From the NCBI GenBank assembly GCA_027943245.1, contig JANDJZ010000581.1, forward strand, positions 1 to 34,901: DNA of 34,901 nt, read 5' to 3'. Positions 21,100 through 33,228 of this stretch are shown in pieces. The DNA comes from Acanthamoeba sp. SK_2022b. Its lineage: Eukaryota; Discosea; Longamoebia; Acanthamoebidae. The translations under genes and the position numbers were made by a program. Under the pieces are notes generated by a model, which worked only from the letters and a program-made list of their open reading frames with translations, had not been told where the DNA came from and did no database searches. The stretch's first letter is position 1; each line of letters opens with the position of its first letter.

Positions 21100-23307
21100 C
21101 TATCCGTAGACGCTGAGGAGGGCGGCACCGCCCAGCAGCACGCCGGCGGATATGAAGAAGAAGAGGACGGCGAACCACGACGTCATCTCCTTGAAGAAGA
21201 AGATGCCGTACAGGCCGGCCACCAACAGTGCGACCTGTGTGATTTGGCGCGGGGGAGCAAAGTTGCTTTAGGCCTGCGCGCATCGCACGACGTAAGCAAG
21301 TCGGAGGGGCCTCTACCTGGGTGAGCGGGAAGCCGATCGTCAAGCCCAGATACAGCGTAGCGTAGATGCTGCATGTCGACAAGTAAAGAAGGCCCCGGTG
21401 AGCTCGCACGGCCAATGTGGCCACAGAGCTGCGCGGTGGTCACGTACCTGCAGTAGTTCCCGAGGTTCCACACGAATCCAGCCAACAGACCTGCGGAGGC
21501 AGAAGGCATTGAGCGATGCCGTCACCCCGGGAAGGCTCACCCAGGTAGGGGCTCGGGGCGGGGCGCACCTGGCACGAGGGCCACTCGCAGGTGGAACACG
21601 GGCATCTCCCGCTTGATCAGGAAGTAGACCAAGGCCAGGGCGGGAGTCACAGCGACGACACCGATGCCGAACGAGACCATGTAGTTGATCCCTTGGGCAT
21701 CCTGGAGTGTGGAGGAGTGTGGCCCCTGGGTCAGCAAGGCTCACGATGATTGCCCACGAGGTGGGCCGGCCGACTTGAGGTCACGCACCGATGGAGCCAG
21801 GCGGAGAGGAACCAGCATGCTTCCGTTTGGCAAACTGGCGAGCAGGGGAGACAGATGGTCAATCATAGCCACAAAGCGCCACACACAGTGCATGGGGGCA
21901 TGTGTGCGTCGTTAAGGCGCGTACCCTACGGCAACGGCACAAAGCATGCCAAAGAGCCTGGCCTTGAGGGAGGGCGGCTCCTCGTAGGTCTCGATGAGCG
22001 TATCGTCTTCGAAGTTCTCCTCATCTTTGGACTCGCCCTTGTAATGTCCCACAAGTCAAACGCCGGGTTGTGGCCACCAACAAGGAAACGGGGGAGAGAA
22101 AGAAAGGCACCTCGCTGTCGACGCTGTCCTTCACCGCCTCGTAATGGCCATCGCTGTTGATTCCACGACGTTCCTTCTCTGGGCGTCGTCGTGTGTGAGT
22201 GAACGCACGGTATCGAACAACGATGGCCACACGACAGGAGCAAGAGTAGAGTAGAGAGAGAGAGAGAGAGAGAGCGTACTGGTGGGCTTGCGGAAGCGAG
22301 CAAAGAAGGAGTCGATGAAAGGGAACTTGTACTGCATGTCGGCAATCGTCTGGGTGCCGCTCAGCGATAGGCCCAAGATGCCCACGCACAGGACGGCCAA
22401 AGCGACAGCCGAGAGCGGGAACGACTTGACCTCGTCGGTGTTGCTCTTGCCTTTACCGCGCACAAACGCACGTGAGCACAACGTTGCGACGCTAAACACT
22501 TGCAAGCCGTGCCGCGCCGCGCCACGTCGGATCACACCGCACCTTTGTCATCCTTGTGCGGATCGATCATCGGGTAGAAGATGGCGCCCCAGAGGAAGGA
22601 CACGATGACTGTGACGACACGTTCAGGGAGGAAAGCGGTGAGTGAATCTGCTTCATGCTTGCCGCGGCCAGGCTGGCTTGCCGGCGTGGGGAATGCACGT
22701 ACTCGATGACCCAGACCTGAACGATCATGAAGGACGGTCTATACTGTGAGTCGTGAGACAGAAAGACAAAGAAGGGAGAGCGAGCGCGCACCAGATGCCC
22801 TGAGAGATGGACAAGCCGGCATATTTGATGGCGAAGATGGTGAGGATGGATGCTGGCACCCAGAGCGCCGCGCCCACGATGCCTGCACACGAGCAGAATG
22901 GAGCGGACGTGAGCTGGGGAAGGGGCAGAGCTGGAGCAGGGAGAGGCAGCTACTGACCCCAGTACGTGAATACGAAAGAATTGTAGGTGAGGACCAGCCA
23001 GCTGCTGATGAAGATGGCGAGTGAGTAGTACAGCTGGAACACCATCGCGTCCACCTTGGCGTCCTGCGTGAGCAAAAAATCGCAGTTCATCATTAAACCA
23101 AGGAAATGATGGAGTAGACGCGAAGTTGGAGATTAAACGGTACAGCAAGCTTCTTCGATTTGATCATGACGCCTGAGCGAGGGAGGAAGAGATACGTGTG
23201 ATCAGAAATTCGATGCAAGATGAGGGCGAAGCAAATCACTTACCAATTGAGCCGAAAAAGAAGATGGCGCCGAGAACGGCCAAGTAGCCATAGATCTCGT
23301 CGCTCAT
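21100..23307 (-). CDS. TMEM144-like multi-pass membrane protein (drug/metabolite transporter fold)
   Basis: Fourteen phase-consistent exons were placed: 23307-23244, 23172-23144, 23063-22958, 22882-22792, 22716-22703, 22608-22543, 22450-22280, 22178-22111, 22037-21925, 21834-21789, 21701-21569, 21490-21448, 21368-21317 and 21234-21100, giving 376 residues. About ten hydrophobic segments are visible, including GYLAVLGAIFFFGSIG at the N-terminus, ALWVPASILTIFAIKYAG, then QGIW-SGSS-IIVSFLWGAIFYP, a loop with acidic residues, YMVSFGIGVVAVTPALALVY, GFVWNLGNY, and a C-terminal FAVLFFFISAGVLLGGAALL. The order and the QGIWSG...SFLWG signature fit TMEM144 (PF07857), a family related to sugar transporters; the substrate is not known. 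The acidic cytoplasmic-looking loop spans the middle (DEVKSF to EEPPSL). It is divergent from VPS15. The 14-nt exon 5 is needed to keep frame and motif. Confidence 0.83.
22255..22274. repeat. (GA)n tract in a TMEM144-like intron
   Basis: On the coding strand it is (CT)n, close to the donor GTACGC at 22279. Confidence 0.85.
22703..22716 (-). other. 14-nt microexon of the TMEM144-like gene
   Basis: GTCTGGGTCATCGA lies between a TTCAG acceptor and a GTACGT donor. Joined to the flanking exons (…GGCATCTG and TCATCGTG…) it restores QGIWSGSSIIVSFLWG, matching the family pattern; skipping it shifts the frame by 14 nt. Confidence 0.75.
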
Positions 23308-23804
23308 CTTCTCTTTCCTTGCCTGTCCTCGTCCTCGCTACACCGACAGTGGCACTGGTTGGCGCAGCGGAAATGCCGACCTTTAATGATTTTTTATTTG
23401 CTTGTTTGGTAAAGGAGTGTGTTACCGCTGCGGCAGCAGCTGTGCGTTTGCACTTGTACCGAATTTCCTCTTGCGTCAAGCTGCTCGCGGTCATGTCGTG
23501 GAGGACATTCATAGGTAGCCTGGCCGGGCAATGCCAGCCATCAGTTCGACGTCCCCACCATCAGGCCTGCGTGGCTTTGACGTGCCCAAGCAGAGGTGAA
23601 TGATCACAGGCGCTACAGCAGCAGGCCTGATCTCTTACTCTAACTCACCACGCTTGCTACATACGGCGTGAGCACTCACGCCACAGCGCCCACAACACAG
23701 CGGTGCACCGAACGAATAAAATTATATCTTTTGTAGGGTTTTTCTTTTGAATTTTCTTTTCCAAACGTGGATGATCGATTGCTGAAGCGAAGTGCTCCAT
23801 ACAG
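23308..23804. promoter_or_regulatory. Divergent intergenic region upstream of TMEM144-like gene and VPS15
   Basis: These 497 bp separate two divergent ATGs and must hold both promoters and 5' UTRs. There is an AT-rich patch at about 23717-23765 just upstream of VPS15. No coding exon, TATA box or repeat is convincing. Confidence 0.45.
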
Positions 23805-25064
23805 ATGGGAAACAAGGTGGCCACGCAGGCGGTGCATCTCAATAACTACCTGCATGAGTTATCAGAGAAAATAGTTTCGGATCAGCCGCTAGGCAATGGA
23901 CGCTTTCTGCGCACCATCAAGTGCCAATGCTTGCCCGATGAAGGCGCCATCGTGGTCAAGGTCTACGTAAAACTACAACAAGGCTCTTTACGAGAGCACG
24001 TGGACAAACTCGCAGGTAATTCCTCCCTTTCCTATCTCTTTTTTTATGAATTATATGTTTGTTTAATTTGCAGATGAGTATTTATCTGTTTATAAAAGAC
24101 CTTTGATAAACTTTTAAATTTTGCTTCACCGTGGCTCGGTGCAGAGATACAGGAGAAGTTTGCCCACATACGCAACCCCAACGTCTTTCCCTTCCAGCGC
24201 TTCATTGAGACGGAGAAGGCCGGTTACCTCATCCGCCAATACTTCCTCTACAACCTCTACGATCGAATCGGGTGTGCAAGGCCCTCCCCGCCTGTTCTCT
24301 CCATGGTTCTCCTCTTACGCTGCTGGTGTGCGTGCGTGCATGTGTCTTGCGTGGTGCCTGTAGAACGAGGCCCTTCCTCACAGAAATCGAGAAGAAGTGG
24401 ATCACATTCCAGCTGCTCCGGGCGCTGAGCCAAGCCCACTCGCGCGGTGTGTGTCACGGCGACATCAAATGCGAGAACGTGCTCGTCACCAGCTGGATGT
24501 GGGTTTACCTTTCCGACTTTGCCTGCTACAAACCCACCTACATACCGGAGGTCTTGCTGCCTTCCCTCCTTTGCACGTGTGTGTAGCGATTGCCGGTTAG
24601 TTACTGATCGTTGGTTGCAACGACAGAACAATCCATGGCCGTTCAATTTCTTCTTCGACACGGGCGAGCGGGGGACCTGCTACCTGGCGCCCGAGCGTTT
24701 CTACTCCTCGGGAGACAAAGTCATCAAGGGCGAACTCACGCCTGCCATGGACATCTTCTCGCTCGGGTATATCTGCCTGCAATCCTCTATGCCTCCCCCC
24801 GAGTGGTTACTCACCTGGTCCATGTGTGGAACGCGCACAGGTGCGTCATTGCGGAGCTGTTCCTGGAGGGACAGCCCATATTCACCTCGCCTCAACTGCT
24901 GAGCTATCGCAAGGGCGAGTATGACCCGACGCCCTTCATCGAGCGCATACCCGACAAGGGCGTGCAGCGGCTGGTCAAGGCCATGATCCAACTGGACCCC
25001 AACCTCAGGGAGAGCGCAGACTACTACCTCAAGAGTTGGTATTCACTCTCCCACTACAGTTTAG

Positions 25065-25151
<87 letters not shown>

Positions 25152-26439
25152 GTGTGCGTGTGTGTGTGTGCGTGTGGTCACCTCTTGCATCAGTTTACTG
25201 TCACTGACGCACACCCAGGACCTTGGAGGTGTTCCCCAAATACTTCTCCTTCCTGCAGGATGAGCTGATGCTGGAGCTGATGGTCATGGACGCCGACAAC
25301 AAGGTCGCCACCATCCACCAGCAGTTTGACCGCATCCTCTCCCAATTCGCCGGTACGGCCTTACCCCGCTCTGCCGATAATTGCCCCACTCGCTCCGCCT
25401 CACCTTTACCCAAAAACAGGGACATCGCCTTCTTCCTTGTCCGTGCCTTCCTCGCCTGCACTTCCGTCAGCCCAGCATCCGTCGTCGCTCACCGAATCCA
25501 CGCCGGCGGCGCTGCCCACCCGCAGCGCGCCCATTCCGCGTTCCCACTCTGGCTCATCGCTGGTCAGCGGGGCTTCGGCGCCCACACCGCCCATCGGCCG
25601 ACAAAACCGACCCCGCGACGCCGCGTCCGTGGACGACGCCGAAGCCGAGGCCTGCGACTCCGGAGACCGCCATCAGGACAGCGGCAAGGACAACGCGTTC
25701 ACGCTGCTGCTCAACACGGAAAAGTTCATTCACCACCTCGAATCCGCCGTGCCGGCCTCGTCGCCGACCGCTCGGCAAGGTCGCCCGTTCGGCCTGGACG
25801 CCCACGCCCTCAATGAGTACACTGGGAGCGCTGACGCTCCTTCGAACGGTGCGGGCGAGCGCACGCTGCGGTCGTCGGCCGGCGAAGGCTCAGCCTCGCC
25901 GCGCGGCGACAAGGTGAGACCCATTCCACGCACACCCAGCAGCAGACTCCATTTCTGATTTTTCATTTTATATTCTTTTATTTTTACTCATTTGTTTTGT
26001 GTTCTTTTGCAGGAGTCGAAGGACCTGGTACGGCCGACGATAAACACGGACGCCATGCAGGGATCCGGCACCGCTGCCTCCGAAACCGCTCCGGAGTTGA
26101 GCCTCACCCGCGGCACGGAAGGGTTCGTCCTCATCCTCAACGTTCTCTGCTCGTCGATCAGGAACGTCCGCACCCCGGTACGGCCACTCGCTCTCCGCAC
26201 GGAAACCACACGCACAGCGAGAGCTGATGTTTGAACTTGTCCTGGCTCGTGTTTGGTGATGCAGCACTCGCGCTTGATGGCGCTCGACGTCTTTGCCAAG
26301 TTGATTCCGTACGTGGACGACCAGTGCCGACTGCAGAGGCTCGTGCCCTACGTGGTGTCCCTCCTTTCGGACCAGCACTCGCTGATCAAAGTCACCGCCC
26401 TGCGCACGCTCACCAAAATCGTACGATGCTCCACTTGTC

Positions 26440-26502
<63 letters not shown>

Positions 26503-28041
26503 TGTGTGTGATATGTGCGTGATGTGTGTTGGGTCGCACGGATGTGTTTCTAACCATTCGGCTTGTCAATGCGCGTGCAGCTTGATAAGGTGACTGAATT
26601 TGGTCCCAGCGATTCGCATATCTTCCCCGAATACATCCTGCCGGCCCTGTCCGAGTTCCACACCGCCAACGAGGAGGTCGTGCGGCTCTCCTTCGCCGAG
26701 AACCTGGCGCAGCTCGCCGAGATCGCCCGCCGTTTCCTCGAGACCTCGCAGCTGTTCAAACGCGTTGCCATGGGCGACCTCAGTGCGCACTCGAGCAGCG
26801 GCAACTGGAACGGTGAACTCCTCCCCCACCAGGTTCGTCTTCCTCTCTATTACTATTTTTATTTTATTTTATTTTAAAATAATTTTTGACACTTTTTTAC
26901 GTGCATTTTGCGTAGGCCTCGTACGACATGGAGCTCAAGGAGATCCAGGACATCTTCCACGAGATCGTCGTCCACATCCTCTCCCGTGAGCGGTCGTCTA
27001 GCGTCAAGCGCACCCTCCTCATGGTACCACATGGCCCGGCGAACCTTGTACATGAAACCTCCTCCCTTCCTCCCTCTCACGCGCGGTGTTGGCTTCCAGG
27101 ACATCACGAGGCTGTGCATTTTCTTCGGTCGTTCCAAAACGGAGAACACGCTGCTGCTGCACCTGATCACGTTCGTCAATGAGCACAGCGATTGGCAGCT
27201 GCGATGCGCGTTCTTTCACAACATCGTGGGCGTCGCTGCCTTTGTCGGAGACAAGCCGCTGGAGCTCTACATCCTGCCCTGCATCGAACAGGCCCTCGCC
27301 GGTACGCACACGTCCTCCTCTGATCCAACGTCACGGAGTTGCTCATGCTGTTTATCGGCGGCGTCAACAGACGAGGAGGAGTTCGTGATCGACAAGGCCA
27401 TCAACTGCATGGGCTGCCTGTGCGAGTTGGGCCTGTTCCGCAAACCCATCCTCATCAACATCGCACAGAAGACCGCCCCCATGCTCTTCCACCCCAACAC
27501 TTGGGTTCGCTTCGGTACGCGCCTTTGATATACCATGCTCGTGGGGAGGAGGTTGCCCTGGCCCGCTGCTTTCCTTGGGCTCACGCACACCTCTGCGCAG
27601 GCGTGGTGGCGCTCATGGAGGCCATCTCGAAGCAGCTCTCGCGGGCCGACGTGTTCTGCTTCCTGTTCCCCGTCCTTCGACCCTACCTCCAGTGCGACAT
27701 CGTCCACGTCACCGAGTCCAACCTGCTTCAGGCCCTGCAATCGCCGGTACGCCATCGTCTGCACGTGCCCGTGGCCCATGTTGTGTCGACGCCTTATTTA
27801 ATTCACCGCGCGTTTATGTCGGCCATTTTTGCCCCCAATCAAACCTCAGGTGTCGCGATCCAACTTCGAGAAGGCCCTGTACAGCATCGGGCCGATTCTC
27901 TCGGACGACGACGGAAGCTCGCCGGAGCCCTCGCGGCAGCCGTCGGACGACTCGGCCGATGGCTACGAGGGCAGGTTCCCGCGGGCCTCCTCCAACCCCA
28001 GTCTGCACGACAGTACGCCCTTGACTCCCCCCTACACAATT

Positions 28042-28119
<78 letters not shown>

Positions 28120-29948
28120 GTGTGCACGCAAGTAATCACGATCTTCATTGGGGGAGAGCAGGCGAAGAGGCGAGCTTCGACAGCAAATTCCTGAGCAAGC
28201 TCAAAGAATGCGGAGTGCAGGCGGAGGAGAAGTCGAAGCTGTTCCTCATGCGCAACTACCTCAAGAACGCCTCGGGCGCCATTACCTAGTACGCGGGCCT
28301 CATTACCACTTTTCAGCATCGACATCGCTTGACTGACGGTCGGTGCGTGCGTGGCCCATCGCAGCAAGAATCTGTGGACCAACAAGAAGGAGGTGGAGAA
28401 GGGCGCCGCAGGCGAATCCCGATCGCAGCGCGACGAGTACTCGCAGCTTTCGAAGACCGTTCCCGTACATTCGACCGCGCTCGCCAGCGCGGCGTTCTCC
28501 CCGGTTCAGCAGGGCGGCGGTGTTCTGCTCGTACGGCCCAACTCCCACGCACAAACTTGGGCGCACGGCTGCGATTGACGTGTGGTCGTGGGGCTGTGCG
28601 GCCTATCAGGACAAGACGCAGGGACAGGGAACGGCGCGGGCCTTTGGGGAGGCCTACCTGGGGCGCCTGCAGAGGATGGACAACGGCAGCTCAGCGCCGC
28701 TCACCGGCGAGACCCTGCGCGACTGGAAGCCGCGAGGCATCCTCGTCGCCCATCTGCACGAACATCACGGTACGGCGCCCTCAGCTCTGTCCTGCACATA
28801 GCAAATCTAAACAAAACACAACAAAAATAATAATAATAAAAATAATAAAATAAAAAACAGGACCGGTCAATCAGCTCAAGGCTACGCGAGACAATCTGTT
28901 CTTTGCTTCGTGCTCGGACGACGGTACCGTCAAGATTTGGGACTGCCAACGACTCACCAATCAGAAGAACGTCACCAACCGATCCCGGCTCACCTACTCC
29001 TCGCAAGGTAGCCCTCTCTCTCTCTCTCTCATACACACACACTCGCTCTCAGCGGTTATGTGGTGCGTGCTTCTTTGGTGGTTGATCACACACGTTGCGA
29101 CCACCTATCTGCGCGCACAGGCGGTAAGATCAAGTGCATCACGGTCTGCGAGAACTCGCACGCCATCGCTTCGGGATCGGACAACTCGTCGATCCACGTC
29201 ATCAAGGTGGAGTACACGACCAAGAAGGAGGGCCAGGTCAACCGCTACACCGGCGTCTCCACCGTGCAGTACCTGGACAAGGTGCAGGGCCCCGTCGTGG
29301 CCATCGACCACTTCAACACCGACTCCCAGTCCGTCCTGGTCTACGCCACAGGTGCCTTGCTCCCCCCCTCCCACCTCCCCACCGCCTCTGCTCCAGAATG
29401 CAACCGCATTCCTTACCGCATTCCTTGCCCCACCCCCCATAAAAGGCAAGGGCTACATTCACGGCTGGGACCTGCGGCAGAAGAGGGAGGTGTGGGAGAT
29501 GCGCAACGGGCCCGAGCTGGGCGTGCTCAAGACGTTCGTGATCGACGCCGGCCGCAATTGGCTGGTGACCGCCACGTCGCGCGGGTTCTACACGTGCTGG
29601 GACCTGCGATTCTCGATCCCCGTCAAGACCTGGCGGCACTCGGACGCCACCAAGCGCAACATCCACCGGCTGGCGCCGTCGCCCGCCACCAACAAGCCCC
29701 TCTACTCGCTGTCGTCGCCGCTCTTCTTCGCGGCCAACGGCGACAACCAGGTCGACACGTGGGACATCGAGAACACCCTCCCCAAGCAGGTCTTCAAGAT
29801 CGTCCCCGAGTTTGGCGCTCACAACCACCAGGCGCCCCTCCCCGGCTCGGCCACCCTCCACCGGCCGCAGACCCTCGACTTTGGCACAGAGGACCTCCAG
29901 CGTCAGGTTCGCGCCTCTCTCCTTCCCACATACGCGCTATGTCGCGCG

Positions 29949-30009
<61 letters not shown>

Positions 30010-30545
30010 CACCAATCAATCCACCAATCGACCAACGTTCTCTCGAGCAGGTGATGGGCAGCGAGTCGTCGATGCGTGCGATCCTGCCGGGACCGAGCGA
30101 TGCGATGTCGGGCTCGCCCAACTACGTGATCACCGCGGGCACGGACCGCTGCATTCGCTACTGGGACCTCACCAACGTGTCCAAGTCGTTCGTCGTCTCG
30201 GGCCCGTCGCACTCGTCGGCGTCGCCGGCGCAGCTGCCGGTCTACAGCACGCAGACGGCGGGGCCGACGACCTACCTCATCGAGACGCCGCCGCCCACGC
30301 TCCTCTCGTCGCTGGCCCCCGTCTCGTCGTCGCTGACCTCGTCGACGTCGGCGTCGCTCTCTACGTCGGGGCCCTCGTCGGGCGGCGTGCCGGCCGAGAG
30401 CCCACGGCTGGCGATGAGCAACGGCAAGCAGCGGCCGCCGCCCATCCACCACAACGACGCCATCACCGACATCGAGGTCCTCGAACTGCCCACGCGGCTG
30501 CTCATCTCGGGCTCGCGCGACGGCGTCATCAAGGTGTGGAAGTAG
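23805..30545 (+). CDS. VPS15: VPS15 / PIK3R4, regulatory subunit of class III PI3-kinase
   Basis: Twenty-two phase-consistent exons give 1,537 residues: 23805-24015, 24145-24271, 24364-24550, 24627-24766, 24841-25038, 25219-25352, 25420-25913, 26013-26177, 26265-26420, 26581-26832, 26916-27023, 27100-27301, 27371-27514, 27601-27746, 27850-28012, 28162-28288, 28365-28530, 28610-28769, 28861-29007, 29121-29351, 29446-29906 and 30051-30545. The N-terminus MGNK fits myristoylation. The VPS15-type kinase domain shows [42 protein letters not shown] and CYLAPERF. A Ser/Pro-rich insert (exon 7) precedes a HEAT region ([32 protein letters not shown]) and a C-terminal WD40 propeller ([37 protein letters not shown]). 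VPS15 anchors VPS34 and Beclin/VPS30 on endosomes and phagophores for PI3P synthesis. Domain order and motifs leave little doubt. Confidence 0.96.
25066..25175. repeat. (CT)n(GT)n compound microsatellite in a VPS15 intron
   Basis: It fills most of the intron 25039-25218, with GTGTGC interruptions at its 3' end. Confidence 0.95.
26443..26501. repeat. (GT)n microsatellite in a VPS15 intron
   Basis: It starts about 22 bases after the donor GTACGA at 26421. Confidence 0.95.
28045..28119. repeat. (GT)n microsatellite in a VPS15 intron
   Basis: It lies in the intron 28013-28161 of VPS15. Confidence 0.95.
29949..30008. repeat. (CG)n(CA)n tract in the last VPS15 intron
   Basis: A short CG alternation grades into (CA)n in the intron 29907-30050. 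Confidence 0.95.
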
Positions 30546-30637
30546 GCCTGTCGTTCTATTTTTTGCTTTTTTAAAATTATTTAAATAGAGAACAAAAAAC
30601 AAAAAAAAATGAACCAAAGAAGTCTGGTGCATCCAGG

Positions 30638-31371
30638 ATGGAGATGGAGCACACAAGTGAAGATGAAAAGAGAGAAGGGGCGGAAGCTGCCGTGTCGTTG
30701 CAAGTATGGTGGCCCCAGGAGGATCATGCAGGCAAACTTGGTGCAACAAATGCAAAGAAAGATTCTGAACAGCGAGAACAAAGGTACCTCGTCGGCTGGT
30801 GGCGAACTGCTGCAGATGGTCAGCACCTCTCTGTGAGCGTAGTTGCCATCGTAGCCGCCAAGGTACAGTTGGGTTTTGTTTTTGTTTTTTATTTTTATTA
30901 TTATTATTATTTAATAAAAATATTAACCTTAATTATTTTATTGTAAGGCCTTGGGAGAGGTGGAGCAAGCATTGGTGAGGGCCACTACACCAGCCGACAT
31001 GGGAATGCTCGCCCGTTGCTCGGGTTCGTCCATTGTGGTGCTGGGCACGTTGGGGTCTGATGTGGCTCGGGTATCCCCTCCTCAAGCGCCATGGCTTGCT
31101 CGCTTCCCCCCCCCCCCACTCACCCTTTCCCTTATCAGGAAGGGGCTGGCCGCAGGGCCTTGTGGGTCAGGCTCGACCACCTGCAGGTACAGCTCCCCCC
31201 GTGAAGCTTCACCAGTGCTTGCGAGTACGTCATCGTGCGCTCACATTGGCCTCCGTGCATACCAAGCAGCACGGCGAAGGTCTGCCCTACGTGACCGAGG
31301 TCGAGTACGATCGTAGGAAGTGCGTTGGCCTCTGCCTGTTTGCATCACACGGACATACACGCAACTCATAA

Positions 31372-31459
<88 letters not shown>

Positions 31460-31638
31460 AGCAGGTACCGCGGAGAGCAAATCACAACGCAGGTGATACT
31501 CTACGAGCCCCCCGCGTCTCACCGCGGCCACTTCCTCACATCGGAGCCGCTGCCGACGGACGGCGATGGGGTGTTGACGGCCCAGGTACGCCGCCACGTC
31601 CACGCGCCCACCATTCGCATGTTCGCTAGGCCCACATT

Positions 31639-31717
<79 letters not shown>

Positions 31718-32832
31718 GGACGAGGCGCCAGCTAGTGCAGCTGGAGGAACGAACGGTCCGTCAGCAGACGCTGGTGAAGCCGCCGCCGGTTTGACTCGTA
31801 ACGTGCAGCAAATCAACAGGTGGCAACAAAGAACCCATGTCACGCTTGAGGTGCCCTCAACCTGACCTCTCTCTCTCTCTTTCTCTCTCTCTTGTCACAG
31901 CGCGTGGCTTGTCAGCGCCCTGCTGGCCTACACGCTTGGGCGCCCCGACGCCGCTCCGGCGTCGTGCGCCGTCTTATCACCGGTTCGCTCTCCCCCCCTC
32001 CGTTGTTTGGTAAGGCGCCGCCCCCTGACCGAGCCCTCGCCAAGCAGGCCAGGCCCTACGCGCACAGGGCGTTGTGGAGCGCGCTGGCCGCGCTGGTGGC
32101 CGTTCTCGACCGGTGGCTGTTCGCGCCGCTGCTGTGGCTGCTCGACCGGTCGGTCCCCTTTGGCCTCACCTCCCTCCTGCGCATCAAGCAGGCCACCGCG
32201 GTCGGCCGCCAGCTCGACCTCCGACTGCGCAGCCTGCGTCGCTGTGTCGCGCAGTGGGCCTACCTCGATCCGATTGGCCGCCACAGCCCTTGGCTCCACA
32301 CTCCTGTACTGCCCGCGCCTTTGCCTGCGCACGCGCGTGTGCTTGTGCGTGTGTGTGTATGTGCGTGTGTGCGTGTGCGTGCGTGCGTGCGTGCGTGCGG
32401 CGCGCGCTGCTAACGCGTTCTGGGGACACGTCTAGAGGCGGCGAGTCGTGGAGCTGAGCCTGGCCAACGCGTTCTGGCTGATGTCGATCGACGCCCTGGC
32501 CGGGCTCGTCTTCCTGTTCATCGCGTGGAGCTCGGCCGACTGGCTCGCGCAGGAGATCTCCGCGTACGACTACGACGACCTCTGGTGCGAGCCCCTCCGC
32601 CGGGGCGTCATCTTCCTCATGAACCAGGTCTACCCCCTCCCTCCCCACCGAGCCATCCTAGCAGCCGCGAGGTCTGGTCTCCCACAGTTCTGTGCCTCAC
32701 CGCTCACACGTGTGGTGGCGCATGCAACGTTTAGCCGGGCGGCGTCAAGCTGAATCCGCAGCTGAGCGACGCGTTGGGTGCCGTGTTCCTCTACCTCATC
32801 GACTCGTGGGCCGTCGTCACAGCAGGTACACA

Positions 32833-32894
<62 letters not shown>

Positions 32895-33162
32895 CACAGT
32901 GCACGTGTTGACGGCGGTTGTCGGCAGGGCTCTTGCCCTATCTGCCGTCGCTGCTGCGGGTTGCGTCGTTGGCGGGCCTCATGGGCCTAACGATGACGCT
33001 GGCGCTCCTGTCCGACCTGGTCTCCTTCTTCACGATCCACATCTTCTACTTCTACACCGTCTCCGCCCGCTTCTACGCCATCATGCTGCACGTCCTCTCC
33101 TCCCTCTGGAAGCTCTTCCGCGGTAGCCCCCCCCCCCTTCTGCCCTCTCCCTCCTTTATCTC

Positions 33163-33228
<66 letters not shown>

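Noticed and set aside
29060..30574. 504-residue plus-strand frame overlapping the VPS15 WD40 exons
   Set aside because: It runs through VPS15 exons and introns in a different frame, lacks recognisable domains, and the other frame gives clear WD40 repeats.
31187..31266. Reading PIG-Q straight through 31187 instead of splicing
   Set aside because: It gives a TGA within a few codons after LDHLQ; using GTACAG and the acceptor at 31266 keeps phase into QHGEGLPYVTEVEY.
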